From: Bacillus sp. 1NLA3E
GTDB taxonomy: Bacteria > Bacillota > Bacilli > Bacillales > Cytobacillaceae
Assembly (NCBI RefSeq): GCF_000242895.2
Contig: NC_021171.1
Location: 840,001-904,000, forward strand
Direction of reading: 5' to 3'
Length of the DNA stretch: 64,000 nucleotides
Below, one piece after another: positions 62,014-64,000 of this stretch; the first letter of the stretch is position 1, and every line of letters begins with the position of its first letter. Below the pieces are notes generated by a model. It did not search any database. It saw nothing but the letters and a program-made list of their open reading frames with translations, and was not told where the DNA came from. Position numbers and translations under genes: made by a program.

Positions 62014-62782
62014 AGTTTTCAATGAAGGAACACCAGATGAGAAAATTGCCCTGGACCATGTTAGCTTGCACTTAAAAAAGGGTGATTTTGTCACAGTAAT
62101 TGGTAGCAATGGTGCTGGAAAGTCCACTTTAATGAATATTATTTCTGGGAAACTAATCACAGATATTGGTTCAGTATCGATTGGCGAAAAAAACGTAACG
62201 AATGTAAAAGAACATACTCGCTCTAAATTAATAGGGCGCGTGTTTCAAGATCCAATGGCAGGTACAGCACCGAAGATGACCATTGAAGAAAACCTAGCGA
62301 TTGCCTACTGTAGGGTGGGAACGCGGGGATTGAGAAGGGGCCTTTCAAAAAAACGACGTGATTTCTTTAAAGAAAAGCTTGAAATGCTACACCTCGGCTT
62401 AGAAAACCGACTTCAAGCAAAAGCTGGATTGTTATCAGGTGGTGAGCGTCAGGCGTTGTCACTATTAATGGCAACCTTCACAGAACCTAAGATACTCTTA
62501 TTGGATGAACATACGGCGGCACTTGACCCATCACGTGCAGAATTGGTAACACAGTTAACAAAGCAAATCGTTAATGAGTATGGACTGACAACCTTGATGG
62601 TAACCCATAATATGCAGCAAGCACTTGATCTCGGCAATCGATTGATTATGATGGATAAAGGTCAGGTTATTTTTGAAGCAGATGAGGAAAAGAAGAAGGA
62701 TTTGACGATTGAGAGATTGCTTGAGGAATTCCAGCGTATTCGCGGTGAAAAGATGAACAGCGATCGAGCTGTACTAATTTAA
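61988..62782 (+). CDS. ABC ATPase (TrpZ-type)
   Basis: About 264 residues from TTG 61988; GTG 61979 is an alternative. Walker A is GSNGAGKST, the signature is LLSGGERQALSLLMA, Walker B is ILLLDEHTAALDP and the switch is MVTHNMQQALDLG. The His in place of Pro after DE is characteristic of this family. It overlaps the permease gene by 26 bases and should drive its transport. Confidence 0.88.
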   Translation: MLQLNQIFKVFNEGTPDEKIALDHVSLHLKKGDFVTVIGSNGAGKSTLMNIISGKLITDIGSVSIGEKNVTNVKEHTRSKLIGRVFQDPMAGTAPKMTIEENLAIAYCRVGTRGLRRGLSKKRRDFFKEKLEMLHLGLENRLQAKAGLLSGGERQALSLLMATFTEPKILLLDEHTAALDPSRAELVTQLTKQIVNEYGLTTLMVTHNMQQALDLGNRLIMMDKGQVIFEADEEKKKDLTIERLLEEFQRIRGEKMNSDRAVLI

Positions 62783-62808
62783 AATCTACAAATAAAAATA
62801 ACGAAAAA

Positions 62809-62848
62809 CGCATGTCCAATCCTAATGGGTGGACATGCGTCTTTTTTT
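62809..62848 (+). terminator. Terminator of the Trp-type ABC operon
   Basis: ACGCATGTCC and GGACATGCGT pair, then a seven-T run. Confidence 0.85.
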
Positions 62849-62872
62849 GGAAAGGGGACGGATCGCCGCTAA

Positions 62873-63303
62873 TTAAAATAAGCGAGCTTCTCTTGCAGCT
62901 TCGATACTGTTTCTAGCAAACTTAACTGGGTCGCCGACATTTTCCCAATGCATATACATTAAGCGAGGATTTTCAAAAAGCCAGTGATTGTGGACAGCTG
63001 TAACGATAATGCCTCTTCTACGTAAAGCTGTTAAAAATCGATTGATTTCTTCCTGAAGAATCACGGTTTCTCCAAGATTAAGAGTTCTACCATCAATATT
63101 ATTTTCGAATGAGAGAGCAAATGGGAGCGCTAAAGGAGAACGGGTACGACGACCTAAAATAGTTGCATCAATATTACGAAGGCGTTGGACAACACATACA
63201 GGAGCAGCAGTGATTACTTCTCCTCCGATGATATTAGTAGTCTTTGACATGAGGATAAAGATGAATGTGAACGTGAATGTGAACGTGAATGTGAAGATGA
63301 CAT
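62873..63303 (-). pseudogene. DUF1259 (LpqO/LppY-like) gene broken by a frameshift
   Basis: The best ribosome site (AAAGGAGGGAATTTT) starts ATG 63303 and encodes MSSSHSRSHSRSHSSLSSCQ, a His/Ser/Arg-repeat head made of 12-bp tandem repeats, then runs into a stop. Another frame begins at 63250 as MSKTTNIIGGEVITAAPVCV and continues the DUF1259 domain (ATILGRRTRSPLALPFALSF, TLNLGETVILQEEINRF, VTAVHNHWLFENPRLMYMHW). Members remembered from Bacillus have CQRxADILGGE at this point, so one base is probably missing near 63232-63242. It could be a sequencing error, a recent mutation or two overlapping genes. Confidence 0.7.
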
Positions 63304-63411
63304 AAAATTCCCTCCTTTCAAGTTATCTTGTATAGAGTATGAAAGGAGAGAAGAGCTTGTATAGGTTAATATATGAAAGATAATGAAAAAAGGGGAAAGT
63401 TCAATATGAAC

Positions 63412-64000
63412 TTACCCTTTTTTATTACTTAATAAATGTAAACAAAAATCTAAATCAAGTTCAAGATGTTGCTGCATAAGTTGTTCTGCCGTTTGTCCAG
63501 CTCTAGCTTTGATGGCCTCGTAAATATTTTCGTGTTCTTCAATTAAGAACGGCCGGTTATAAAAAACCACTGTTCTACGAAATAAGTAAATAATAGACTT
63601 CATCCGATCAATGATATCGATCATGACTGGATTATTACTCGCATTGACAATAATTTCGTGAAAACGCTCGTTTGCTTTCATAATTTCATCAAATGACCCC
63701 GTTTTGCCTATCTCCACACATTCCCTAAGAGATTGTAGTTCATTTTCAGGAAGATAGGATGCAGCGCACTTAGCAGAATGCCCTTCCAACAGGATACGGA
63801 CCTGAAACATGTTGCGTAAATCTACTTCCGAAGGCTTTACGATCTTTTTTTTAACAATAAGTCCCTCATTTTCTAATCGACGAATTGATTCCCGGATTGG
63901 TGTTCGACTAAATCCCAAGTCAGCTGCAAGTTTTTCCTCTACTATTTTCGTTCCTCCAGGAAGTTCACCATTTAAGATCCTGTCGCGAATGATTTCATAG
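63412..64000 (-). CDS. GntR/FadR-type (FCD domain) regulator, partial
   Basis: The gene enters from the right edge, and 195 residues are visible. The winged helix contains GGTKIVEEKLAADLGFSRTP then IRESIRRLENEGLIVKKKI. The FCD effector domain follows, with VRILLEGHSAKCAASYLPEN and ANERFHEIIVNASNNPVMID, which supply metal-ligand Asp/His positions. Members sense organic acids and regulate catabolic genes. The start codon lies outside the window, so length and target are unknown. Confidence 0.9.
   Translation of the reverse strand, partial: YEIIRDRILNGELPGGTKIVEEKLAADLGFSRTPIRESIRRLENEGLIVKKKIVKPSEVDLRNMFQVRILLEGHSAKCAASYLPENELQSLRECVEIGKTGSFDEIMKANERFHEIIVNASNNPVMIDIIDRMKSIIYLFRRTVVFYNRPFLIEEHENIYEAIKARAGQTAEQLMQQHLELDLDFCLHLLSNKKG

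Noticed and set aside
1-64000. CRISPR array, prophage or tRNA/rRNA genes
   Set aside because: No regular short repeats with spacers, no phage genes and no cloverleaf or rRNA sequence were seen.

Overview
The window is low-GC Firmicutes chromosome, most likely a Bacillaceae species close to Neobacillus or Bacillus. It carries spore genes: an alpha/beta SASP, YheD, YheE, two YjcZ-family peptides and YhaL. Many start sites have AGGAGG-type ribosome sites and several genes use GTG or TTG starts. The gene order largely follows the Bacillus subtilis yhe-yha-ecs and yhg-hem-yhf region. These assignments rest on family recognition and synteny; no database search was run.

Layout: (1) 1-6.7 kb: spore and small genes, the sugar-ABC ATPase MsmX, a PucR-type regulator, yheE, yheD and yheA. 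(2) 6.7-18 kb: yhaX, yhaR, yhzD, the yhaQP ABC exporter, an island with a decayed IS1182-type transposase between inverted GC-rich repeats, then yhaO-yhaN (SbcDC-like), yhaM and yhaL. (3) 18-28 kb: prsA, small spore peptides, yhaI, scoC, trpP with a TRAP-type triplet array, serC, hit, ecsABC and a PAP2 phosphatase. (4) 28.5-35 kb: a five-gene dipeptide ABC operon in D-F-A-B-C order, and a tandem GNAT protein. (5) 35-40 kb: a two-component system with an 11-bp-phased repeat array upstream, and two paralogous four-LysM proteins. (6) 40-46 kb: a divergent organosulfur cluster (tauD-like against ssuABC-like genes plus a flavin monooxygenase) around a 0.9-kb control region with three terminator-like hairpins. 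(7) 46-57.7 kb: a YhfA-like transporter, hmoB, hemE-hemH-hemY, yhgD-yhgE with matching operators, yhfH, yhfI and lplJ. (8) 57.7-64 kb: lcfB behind FadR-like and cre-like boxes, a TrpXYZ-type ABC operon, a frameshifted DUF1259 gene, and a GntR regulator cut by the window end.

The most striking non-coding feature is a GC-rich MITE-like family. Five copies have GGCT...AGCC-type inverted ends; three of these have exact 8-bp target duplications, one a single-mismatch duplication, and one a degraded duplication. Four of the five sit in or just after terminator T-tracts. One copy is collapsed between internal 10-bp direct repeats, and two further copies without ends flank the transposase relic. A second family is palindromic around GGTGCCTGACCCCC. 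A third, upstream of ecsA, alternates two motifs and may be a minus-strand RNA.
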